A stretch of 64,000 nucleotides of DNA from assembly GCA_021307315.1 (NCBI GenBank), contig JAJSPD010000075.1, forward strand, positions 62,001-126,000, given 5' to 3'. Shown in pieces: positions 55,457 to 64,000 of this stretch (position 1 is its first letter; each line of letters opens with the position of its first letter). This DNA is from Bisporella sp. PMI_857 (Eukaryota > Ascomycota > Leotiomycetes > Helotiales > Helotiaceae). The notes below the pieces were generated by a model. That model did no database searches. It worked only from the letters and a program-made list of their open reading frames with translations, and was not told the origin of the DNA. The position numbers were made by a program, and so were the translations under genes.

Positions 55457-55885
55457 GGTTCCAGTTGGGCCAGGCTAGAAGAATCTTGGCCCAGGCTAGA
55501 AATTTCCTTGGCAAAACGCCAAGAAAAGCTCTAGCCTGGCCCAACTCTTTGTGCAACCATTTGTAGCCTGGGTGAACTTAAGCGAAAAACCAAACCCTGG
55601 TTAGAATTATTCTTGGCATATGCTAAATATATACTTCATAAAGAATTCTACTTACACTAAGCTACAAATTCACTTGCTGTAGTTTCTATAGTCGAATCAA
55701 TTAAGCAACGCAAAGTACAAAGTTGTACAGTAACGTTTTATTTTAAAGTTTAAAAGTATATTGTACGTGTCGCAATAGAAAACGCGAAGTGCTTAGCATA
55801 TGCCGGATTTCTGGCCTGGCTGAGCTCTTAAAGCTACGATTTCTGGCCTGGGCCAAGATTTTTCTAGCCTGGCCCAACTGGAACC
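55457..55885. mobile_element. Fold-back MITE with ~47-bp inverted ends
   Basis: Left end GGTTCCAGTTGGGCCAGGCT is inverted at the right end (to 55885). The arms match over about 47 bp with few mismatches and contain tandem CTAGCCTGG(C)CC units. The left arm also folds on itself: the unit returns inverted at 55531-55545. Flanks share CGGCATTC(G/A)CAG (55443-55454 and 55884-55895). No coding capacity. Confidence 0.7.
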
Positions 55886-56700
55886 GGCATTCACAGCCGT
55901 GGACAAATTTGATGGGGCGTTGTATCTATCCGCAGGAGAGAGCGCGATAAGCTCCCAGTCAGCCACTTGTCAACAGAGATACTGAACCCGGGCGACCAGA
56001 ACGCTTCGAGGATGGCGCCTCTCGGAAAGCTTCTCCATTCCCTTCCAGCTTGAGAATATTGCAGCGCCTTTTTAAAGACGAGCGACTTCTGGGTGTCTTA
56101 ATTTAAAGCGACTTGGAGTATTCAATTAAGAAATAGGATTTTTAGAATCCAAAATCGTTGAATTTCTAGAACTTTTGTCGTCAAAGCTTTTGGTCCATCT
56201 TTGCAGCCGGACGGCGGTGTTTGAGCCTAAGACGGCAGGGGTCTTCTCAGTCTGCTGAGCAAATCACATGCACGAGCCCCACCACTTCACCAAATAAATA
56301 ACCTCATCGACCTCTACGGATTGAACGAAGGGATCACAATCCATCCAAATCTATCCCTGAGCGACGATAATGACTTGTCTGGCATCAGCTCCGCCAATAA
56401 AGATCATCCCACCGTACGCGCAGATGCGCCATACTTTTCGTCAGCTCCAGCGATATCTTTCATCAGAACATTTCTTCCTCACGCCAACGCACCTTTACCG
56501 CACTCCACCACCGCACCCAGCATATTCTATAAAAGCGCAGAGTACAAAACTCAACTTCACGTTCGACTTCCGCAATCTGCAACCTCATTCTGCCATCCCA
56601 AAAGGCGCAACCTCGTTCCTCAGCTAAGGTGAATCATTTTCGTCCACTTTGGAGCATGCGCTTATTTTTGGAACAGCACACAAAACTCTTCACCTTCCTT
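55886..56700. other. Mostly non-coding stretch
   Basis: A plus-strand frame at 56321-56632 (103 residues, Ser/Pro/His-rich) has no domain and overlaps a second open frame, so I do not call it a gene. The rest shows no feature. Confidence 0.35.
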
Positions 56701-56714
56701 CTATATCACCCACG

Positions 56715-57590
56715 TCACCACATATAACCACAAGATCGTGCGTGTCTTAGCGCGGGGAATATATAGGTTTTTCCTACTTCGTAGGGGACATTGTACTCGG
56801 GCGGGGTTGGTAAGTCCGGCCATGTAAGCTGGTTGGGTGCATGGAGATATCGTTCTATATCTCCATCGGATCTCCGTTTCGCTGCCCATTCATTCAAAAA
56901 GTTGCGGAATACCGATACATCAGAGTCTAGTTCACGGTTACTCCAAGAAGCTATTATAATTGTACTTCAGCAATGTGGGTGAGCGACGGGCTTAAAAGGT
57001 TTCAAGTGAACAAGCGGCAAGCTTTTGCGCCCCCGCCTGGACTTTAAACACGCCATCTTCCTTGTGAGTTCCGGTGAATGCACGCCGCAAGGCCTTGCGA
57101 ATCGTTCCTTTGAAGTCCGATGGTAAAAGCTTTCTTATCGCTCTCTGCAATGGTCTGAGGTACTTCACGTCCTCGAATAGAGTATGGTTTGTAGGGATTG
57201 GATCTTCGATGCTACTCAAACGTGTCCAGATCGTTTCCCGCTGGTCCCGGGCACGAATCAAAGGGAAGAGTGTTTCATCCTGCGTTGGCTTCCGCAAGAG
57301 CTCAAGGTCTCCTCGTGATACCCCGGGCGCTCTAGTTCCACTAGTTTGACTGACTCCCGATCAGCTAGCTTCATAAGTTCTTGGTCGTCTCCGAATATGT
57401 AAGACCATATTTGTAAGATATATTCCTCAAGGTAAGTCCTTGCACCCCCATTTGGATCACCTGAATAGGCGAGGATCAACTCCGCGAAAATTAAAATAAT
57501 TAAATAACTACTCAATTTCAATACAATCCAAAGTAGAATCAGACTTATTAGACTCTTTTTTATCATCCTCTATAGTTATAGCCTCCCCTG
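56715..57590 (-). pseudogene. DUF3723-like protein, C-terminal relic
   Basis: Minus-strand pieces in three frames: LAYSGDPNGGARTYLEEYIL, QIWSYIFGDDQELMKLADRE and SVKLVELERPGYHEET (57490-57300); PTQDETLFPLIRARDQRETI, WTRLSSIEDPIPTNHTLFED and VKYLRPLQRAIRKLLPSDFK (57297-57060); then LLKYNYNSFLE and FLNEWAAKRRSDGDIERYLH, NVPYEVGKTYIFPALRHARS (56960-56715). The order fits DUF3723, a fungal protein family of unknown function often found in repeat-rich regions. Frame changes near 57300 and 56990 and an AT-rich, RIP-like upstream end show it is dead. Confidence 0.55.
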
Positions 57591-57932
57591 CAGCCAATTG
57601 AGCCGTTTTGAGCTTAGCAATGTCCGCAAACTTCGAATTTGGACTAGTCTTAACTTTCATTCGTTTTCTTGGTCTAGCTTTCTAGTTGCGTTGTGTGCGT
57701 AAATTCAATAGAGTGTAGCAGAGAGTGTATTGCAGCTCGTGGATCTGTAGGTCAATACAGGTAAAAAAGTTGAATTGAGTTCTAAGTACAAAGGAAACCT
57801 ATCGCGTAATATAAAGCTTCCAGCACGCGATGACTAGTCGCGTAGAGCTCAACCGAGCTTCGCCTTGGCAATTCAGAGGCGCTGCCTTACATAATAATAT
57901 CATAGTACAATCAACTCAAGACTCACGCAATG

Positions 57933-60378
57933 CTAATAAAATCCTCCCTGCCTGGCTACCACCGTGTTGGGAATGCTCCACAGATCATGATTGTGCGAGT
58001 AATTCTGGTTTTTGAAATTCTGCATATCAGCTGGTAAACCGTCGATCTGTGTTTCAGCATAGTCTAGCTGTGTTCCGTTGTCGTAATTGGAGCTCGCATT
58101 AGTTCCCTCTTGACGTGCTATCCATGTTACATCGACCTCCTGTGACCACTGTCGCAGTTCGCCTTGAACATTGGGAGGTGCCATAGCTGATGTATACTGG
58201 CCGGCGGACATGCTTACAGGAAGATGTTGTTGTTGTCCAGAGTTAAGATATGGTTGACTTTGTACGTATGGGAAGTTGATTCCTAGAGTCGATTCGCCAG
58301 GACTTACGAAATTGAGACCGTTGAAGTTCAGTGCAGGAGATTGCTGATAGCTGGGGTTGCACTGATATCCGTGGCCGGTGTTGAATTTCCAATTGTCGTT
58401 TTCATTTGCAGGATTTGTGAAATTGACTGCGATGGGTTGTATTGCATCTCCCTTGACAGATCCTTTGCCAATATCTTTTGTACTTGCTTTAGAGCAGGCT
58501 TGGTCAACACTCTTAGAACCATCCGATACCACATCTATATTCGTATTATCAAGGCTTCCAAACTCTGTCAGCTCCTTCTCAAGAGACATATACTGTTCCA
58601 GGCCCCCGCCACCAAACCAAATTTCGGTTTTCACCTTTGAGAAGTACGCGTGCATTTTGTAAAACGTTTTGAGAAAGCCCTTCGCCATTTCCAACCGTGG
58701 AACCATATCTCCAAGGATCTTTACGGTCAGATCTGTGCAGCTATTCGTCCAATAGTCGTTATTGTTTTGATCAGAGCCCAGATGGAGATATTTATCAACA
58801 TCCATGTCTGGAAAATGAAACGCATAGAGACACACAAAGGCTGCTTGCCATAATGCAAATCCAATTTGTGGCGACTCGGGTAGAGCATCGTGGTCTTGGC
58901 AAGTCCGGACAATATCCACGATAACTCTTGCGGCTTCAAAGATCTCCTCGGCACTTTCTTCCCAAAAACCTTTAGGCACATGATACTCATTTTCAGGGAA
59001 GATCGGCTCATCTAGAGGTCCCTGCGGCTTCTTACACCGTAAAGGTATGAAGGGGATGTACTCTCTGTGTAGCATCATGCGACATAGCGAGTATAGAGTA
59101 TGCATGGAGGCATAGGTTGTGGCATTTCGCCTTCCGATATGAGCAGATAAGTGGGCCTCAGTGAATGCCAGATTGGAAGGAAGTACTTGGTGAAAATGTT
59201 CCAGCTCTTGACGTAGTTTATAGAATTTCGAAGAGCTGTTCCACGGAGGCAAGGTTTCGGTTCTTCGACCTCCTGCAAAACTCCATTCAGAAAGTCTACC
59301 AAAGATCTCAACCAAACGAATATACCAACCAAGGACTCCATCGCTATTTCCGTTGGGTTGAACAGGTTTGTCCAAAAAGCTAGTGCGAACATTATAGTCA
59401 AATAAGAATTGATCATCAGAGCAAGGAAGCTGGACCTTCAATTGATTCAGCGAGATCATGGATGCCCTGTGCTTTCCAGCAGAAAGCGTCCGATCCATAA
59501 TAAAGCAGCTCCACAGGGTGCGTCGCCTGACTTCTATTTCAATAGTCTTCTCGCAACCGTTTTCATCCTGCTCTTGTGAGGCAGTGCGGTCGAAAGTGCG
59601 GTTATCGTAACAGTCCTCATACGACAATTTCATTGCCTGTGCCAGTCGTATAGCCATACAGATAAAGATCCAGGCGCTCAATCCTCTGGTCTGGCCCCAC
59701 TCGTATAGCCCAAGCATCAACAAGGCTTGGATGTTATAAATCGAAGGACTTGTGAGAATGGAATCTATGGGGTGAATAGCTGCTTTAAGGGCTGTAGCAT
59801 AGTATTCGCTGGCATCCAGTAGATTACAGGAATGATAGGCTACCAATCCAGGATGAAAACGAGCTGTGAGCGTCAAAACCGCTAGCAATAGAGCTCTCGC
59901 ATCTTGTAGATCAGTTGGTGTTACTGAAGGATCTCTTGGATATGAAGCCTGACACATCAGGTGTTTGAAGGTAGGCGCATGGAGGAACGGCATTTCCGTT
60001 GAGAAGTGCAACTTGAAAATATCATACGCTTCATACCATACTTTCCTGGTTAGCACCGGGGCGTTCAGTGGATCCTCAACCTTCTTAATCCTTTTTGGGC
60101 TCTCGCTATCCTCCTGCTTGATATTCGCTGAAGTCCTAGACCGTTTAGATGCTGAATTCGAAACAGAAGGTAGGTATTTGCAGTCCATGCTTCTTTCATC
60201 GCAAGCCTTGCATGTTGATCCGACACCCTTATTGACGCATTTGACCTTGCTTCTGCAAAAAGACTTAAATCTATCGCCCAGCTTAAGTGGAATGTTGAAT
60301 GTACCTGCGACATTTTGCACACGCAATTGAAGACCGCGCTTTCCTCTGGGGCTCATTGCTATCCTTCCCACCTTCCAT
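57933..60378 (-). CDS. Zn2Cys6 transcription factor with fungal_trans domain
   Basis: Start ATG 60378; exon 1 60378-60305, intron 60253-60304 (52 nt), exon 2 60252-57933; 797 residues. After splicing, residues about 18-45 give a complete zinc cluster: ACAKCRR-SKVKC, GVGSTCKACDERSMDCKY (Cys spacing 2-6-8-2-6). The unspliced frame from 60371 loses the first Cys, so that start is wrong. Residues about 95-480 are a fungal_trans domain (PFLHAPTF, RRRTLWSCFIMDRTLSAGKH). The C-terminal third is Asn/Gln/Ser-rich, likely an activation region, ending near IPNTVVARQGGFY. It binds DNA in the nucleus; the target pathway cannot be told. This and the intact HET gene are the best preserved host genes here. 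Confidence 0.88.
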
Positions 60379-61443
60379 CGCCCGTCTCCACCCCTTTTAT
60401 AGATAAGTTCCTGATCGCACGAGTAGGGTAGAAATAAGCCTCCGCGCCAGGAGCGAAGGATTCGGTCTTGTCGAGCACGAGGGACTAGCTTTGGTCCGTA
60501 AGAAGGCGATAGGATCGGCAGTGAGGATATGGAGAGAGCGATTGTCAGCGTTTTGGTTGCAGGAGGTCGAGCAGAGGTAGTTCAAGGTTTGCTGGAGATA
60601 AATTGTGGTAGGGTCGCTGCGGCCGCCTGCCCATTAGAAGACAAATGATTCTACTTATGATCAGTTTGTGTAGTTCAGTGGAGGGTGGTTGTGGTCGCTC
60701 TATTACCAGATATAAAAAGCAATATAGTAAATGGCCACAAATTGTGACAGGTCGCAATGCGCTGTCTGTCTCATGATTTGTGGCTTGGGGATGTATTCCA
60801 AAGCTGCAATGAAAGTGCCATGGATAGAAGAGAAGGGGAGTCGTAGGATAATGACCCATCTTCTGGAGAACATAGCAGGAATGAGATAGCGGGGGTAGCT
60901 TTCTTGTGGATCGCGCGAAGCAAGGAGGTAATGCCCAGATCTGCGGCCCGAAATATAAGATGGGAACCGATCACATGATCACAGAGGGGTAAGCCAGCAC
61001 GTGGTGTCTCTTTTTTGATAGTGGTCTTTAATATCCCCCATGGCTCGTTGATAGCGTCTCTCGAACTGCACCGCTTAGAATGTCTTATTCAATGACATCG
61101 AAGAACCCTCTTCCACTAGTTATATGCGCTGAGAACATTGCCCTTCTCTATCTTTATTGATTCAGGAAGTTCACAAAGTAATGCAATGAATGATTGATTG
61201 ATCTCTGAAGTTTTCTACATACAGGAAGCAAGCTCCTCTTATGTGCAAGAGGAGTGCGTAAGTCATTACGAATGATGACGACTCAGCCCCTTAGGAGCCG
61301 CGTAAGGAGAGTAAGTGGCAAACTATAGTTCCTGATTCGACAATCTTTTGCATTCTGTTCCTGCTCTGCCCTCTCACAATCCGATTGACAGTCTTCCGAT
61401 TTGTCAGAAGGGTTATACGTTGTCTTTTCTGTGAGAGCGAAAC
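60379..61443. promoter_or_regulatory. Upstream region of the Zn2Cys6 gene
   Basis: About 1 kb between the regulator (leftward) and the coding-like region to the right. Minus-strand short frames at 60397-60974 are 5' leader or shadow frames. No specific site recognised. Confidence 0.4.
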
Positions 61444-62320
61444 TTGGCTGGCACGCTTGCATTTCTTTCGAATCTGAAAGATGGTCCTGATCACATTCCT
61501 GCAGTTTGTGTTGAGGAGGATCCCGATTCGGCGTTCTTAAATGTCCTGATTGCTGTGAATAAAGCCAAGCCAGGTGATGGTAAAGAAGTCCTACAAAACC
61601 TTATGTTAGGTTTCGAGAGAATCTTTGCACTACTGTCCCGGGGATCAGATGGTCAGTGACCATTGTCTCATACTCCTTTGCTGCCAATGAGACTGAGGAG
61701 ACGGCACTCCGGTTGTCGAGGATCAGGTATTTGCTGCAATCATCTCTATGTGCTCGGTGCGCATTCTCTGCCGTCTGCGATTCATCTCCAACAGCAGGAA
61801 TACCCTAAGGCAACCCATCAAGGGACTGCTCCAAGAGGCAATAAGTTCTATCCGATGGCTGGGAAAGGAGACAGTCCAAGACACCAGGCTACTTCTACTC
61901 TCTAGATTTTTTGTGGAAAGGACTAAAAGGTGATTAAGTTGGTTGATGCATGGGTCAAACACCGCACGCCAGCCCGGCTGGTGGAGTTAGTGGAAGGAGT
62001 CTATCGCTTGTCGCGAGTAGGAGAACTCCATACCCAACCGAATTATGGGTCCAGCATCGAGGAAAACCCTTTTCAATATCATTAGTAAGGTCGCAAGGTA
62101 CCGGGAAGCTGCCAGATTCCTCTATCGCACAGCGAAGAAATTCCCTTTAGTCAGATAGATGAAGACTGTTCTCGTCAGCCTGCCTCAAAACGCATTCCAG
62201 AAAATTCCGGCCCCCAACTTACTCCGACCCTTCCTTCACAGTATCGCGAATCAGCGCACTGCATCAGCTATGGAATGTCGGCTAGGTCTGTCGGTTATTG
62301 GACCTCAACTTGTGAAGTAG
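61444..62320 (+). pseudogene. Broken gene, family not recognised
   Basis: Coding-like text passes through several plus frames: LAFLSNLKDGPDHIPAVCVE with NVLIAVNKAKPGDGKEVLQN and GFERIFALLSRGSDG (61444-61655), then VFAAIISMCSVRILCRLRFI and IKGLLQEAISSIRWLGKETV (about 61722-61880), LVDAWVKHRTPARLVELVEG (61940-62000), and VARYREAARFLYRTAKKFPL with LPQNAFQKIPAPNLLRPF (62085-62250). The order and helical character suggest one protein of at least 280 residues with four or more indels and a stop (TAG at 62155-62157). I do not recognise its family. Confidence 0.45.
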
Positions 62321-62399
62321 TATAATGCAATAGTATAAAAAGAAATGCCGACGAAAGATATGGTTCCAACTATCACGTACAAGGCGAGTCTGACAAAAA

Positions 62400-63130
62400 C
62401 AAAAACTGGTCATGTGCTATCGAGACCTTTCAATACGCTCCGTGATCTTTTTGTCCTTCGCGTACTACTGCTCGAGGTTTTGTTTTATTGCAGCTCCCTC
62501 GCCGGTAGCGGACTTCGTAGCCTAACGTAGGTCAGCAGTCGCCTTACTTTTTTTCTCTTCCAATTCTCCAAGTTCCCTACTAAGTTGCAGCTGTGTGCTT
62601 CGTGGTAGGCGATCAGCTGACATTTCGGCAACGATTTGGCATTGCTCGGTGTCGAGAGCATCAAGTGTTGCTATAAGCTGCCTTTTGTTGAACAGGCTAG
62701 GTCTAAGGATCATACCTAGTCTATTGTAGGCACCGGTAGGCACCTGTAGGCAACGGTAGGCAACAGTAGGTATCAGTGTGATGACATGTGAGATCGTACC
62801 TCTATAAGTAGAGGGATTATCTCCGGTAGTTTAGGTTCTATAACCTTCAGCCATTGATACTTGTTTGCCCTATACTCTCTGAAGCCCACGTGACTTTCTT
62901 CCTCTATTCGAACACCTTTGCTCCGCTAAGAATTTGCGGAGAGCCTTACATTTCGCTGTAGCAGTATTCTACTACACAACTTCGGCATTAAAGTGGCTTT
63001 GGGACTCACGCGTTGTAACTCTGCGTGTATTTGATTTCCGTCGGCCTTTAAAGCCATCATTAACAGTTTCGCCCGAATCATTAAAGGAGTTAGGTCGAGC
63101 AGTCACTGGAAAAGTTATAATGGCAGTCAA
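62400..63130 (-). pseudogene. RIP-damaged coding fragment split by LTR-E
   Basis: The minus strand reads FPVTARPNSFNDSGETVNDG and NTRRVTTRESQSHFNAEVV right of the LTR, and LIATLDALDTEQCQIVAEMS, LPRSTQLQLSRELGELEEKK and KSKATADLR left of it, with stops at Arg-like codons (CGA to TGA). It is a hydrophilic, probably transposon-encoded protein; family unknown. The LTR insertion at 62686 has a CCTTT duplication. Confidence 0.4.
62686..62914 (+). mobile_element. Solo LTR, family E (copy 3)
   Basis: 229 bp, TGTTGAACAGG to CTATTCGAACA, flanked by CCTTT on both sides (62681-62685, 62915-62919), highly similar to copy 2, so both are recent. Confidence 0.88.
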
Positions 63131-63159
63131 CTAGCTTTAAATGACTCAATTAGGGAAGA

Positions 63160-63718
63160 GGGACTAGTATGGAGCGAGAATATATCAGCTGTACAGTGGG
63201 AGACCCCTAAAAAGCATAAGATCTACGTTTACAAGCCGACATAATTACTTGATTAGGCGAGTCCGATCTTCCAACTCGCCGCCAGTTGTCACGATCCCAA
63301 TACACGCGCCAGTGATAGCTGTTTGTAAGGTATCAAATACGAAGATTCTAAACTAAAGAGAAAAGGTGTAACTACTGCTGGAACTGCCTTTATGTAACCA
63401 TGGCCAGTTCCAGGGTCCTAGCTGGGCGAACCAATGAGTGTTCGCGGTTGTGGCGCGACATGGTCAGTAGGTCGTGCGCGTGTTCTCTAGAACCGTGACA
63501 CACAGCTCTTTAGGAAAATCGCAAAAGGATTCGATGAGAGGAACTATGCTCTAGCACAGGCAAATCTTCGAATTAAACAACTAGAAGCTAGAGTAGAGCA
63601 GTCTGAGCCTAGGAAAAGACGTAAGGTTAGGACTAGTCCTAATTCGAAGTTTGCGGATATTAGGGCGATCAAAGAAGCTCAAATCGAGGCGGGAGATCGG
63701 GAGATTGAAGGGGAAGAC
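63160..63718 (+). pseudogene. pogo/Fot-type transposase C-terminus split by LTR-D
   Basis: Before the LTR: ENISAVQWETPKK, then in the next frame DLRLQADIIT, a stop, LGESDLPTRRQ. After it: LFRKIAKGFDERNYALAQAN, RIKQLEARVEQSEPRKRRKV and SPNSKFADIRAIKEAQIEAG. This is the coiled, basic C-terminal region of pogo-like (CENP-B/DDE) fungal transposases. RRQ to LFRKI reads naturally once the LTR is removed. LTR-B cuts it on the right. Confidence 0.65.
63287..63500 (-). mobile_element. LTR, family D (copy 3), inside pogo relic
   Basis: 214 bp, TGTCACGATCCC to GAACCGTGACA. The reading frame of the transposase resumes after it, but the flanks (CCAGT, CACAG) share only CAG, so a perfect duplication is not shown. 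Confidence 0.7.
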
Positions 63719-63967
63719 TGTAACAACCGAAGCGCAGGCGAAGGTCATGGCGCAGCAATAAGGGGTTGACAAGCAGGGTATGAGGGGTTACAGAGCCGAT
63801 ACGGAGGAGAGTCGGAGTCGCCTATAAAACGGCCTGCTCCTACTCTCTGCAGTTGTTCTTCATGTTTTTGTATCCTTCGTAGTAGACCTATAAAGTGGTT
63901 ATATTCAGCCTATTGTACGCACTCTTATACGCCTTTATTCTAGCCTGTGACTCTTTGCGTCGTTACA
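63719..63967 (+). mobile_element. LTR, family B (copy 3)
   Basis: 249 bp, TGTAACAACCG to GCGTCGTTACA, sense orientation with a CTATAAAACG box near 63821. Flanks AAGAC and TTATA do not match, so it may be the 5' LTR of an element that continues past the window. Confidence 0.7.
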
Positions 63968-64000
63968 TTATACCAAAACATCAAGTCAGCCGGGGACGGC

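Noticed and set aside
63282..63505. Perfect target duplication for LTR-D copy 3
   Set aside because: CCAGT and CACAG do not match in register; the insertion is supported by reading-frame continuity only.
1..64000. tRNA genes, rRNA genes, CRISPR arrays, bacterial operons
   Set aside because: None seen; the window is fungal nuclear DNA with spliceosomal introns.

Overview
The window is nuclear DNA of a filamentous ascomycete (Pezizomycotina). The signs are spliceosomal introns of 45-62 nt (one of 97 nt) with CTAAC-like branch sites, HET, NACHT and PNP_UDP proteins, a Zn2Cys6 regulator, a DUF3723-like relic, and many decayed repeats whose stops look like C-to-T (RIP-type) change. No species is assigned. 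No tRNA or rRNA gene was recognised.

The region is an allorecognition/NLR-type island inside a transposon graveyard. The host-type genes, left to right, are: a HET-NACHT-WD40 gene (3051-7557, HET part broken); a PNP_UDP-NACHT gene with 10 short repeats (11421-15721, decayed); a patatin-NACHT-ankyrin gene ending in a Ddi1-like retropepsin domain that lacks its catalytic Asp (21274-17251, minus); a HET-domain gene with frameshifts (26098-23809, minus); a TPR gene with a frameshift and a 46-bp tandem duplication (26602-28412); a SNF1/AMPK-like kinase with altered motifs (36614-38622); a second PNP_UDP-NACHT-ankyrin gene with two lesions (42561-38880, minus); an orphan two-exon gene (48156-47269, minus); an intact 784-residue HET gene (51942-49588, minus); a phosphotransferase (APH) pseudogene; a DUF3723-like pseudogene; and an intact Zn2Cys6 regulator (60378-57933, minus) whose zinc finger only appears after splicing a 52-nt intron.

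The mobile DNA consists of one intact-looking Tc1/mariner element (34841-36375, 33-bp perfect terminal repeats, TA duplication) plus relics of LINE (Tad1-like), Copia, Gypsy, Helitron, hAT, pogo and another Tc1/mariner type. At least nine families of short LTRs (here named A-H and J) occur mostly as solo copies. Eleven of these have a perfect 5-bp target duplication readable by eye, and several sit inside older elements or inside each other. Repeat I is a further repeated segment that abuts LINE sequence.

Taken together, NACHT/HET receptors and executors with different N-terminal effectors (HET, nucleoside phosphorylase-like, patatin lipase) and different sensor arrays (WD40, ankyrin, TPR, short repeats) are assembled, diversified and broken in a repeat-rich, probably RIP-affected compartment. 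The most unusual item is the patatin-NACHT-ankyrin-pseudoretropepsin gene.
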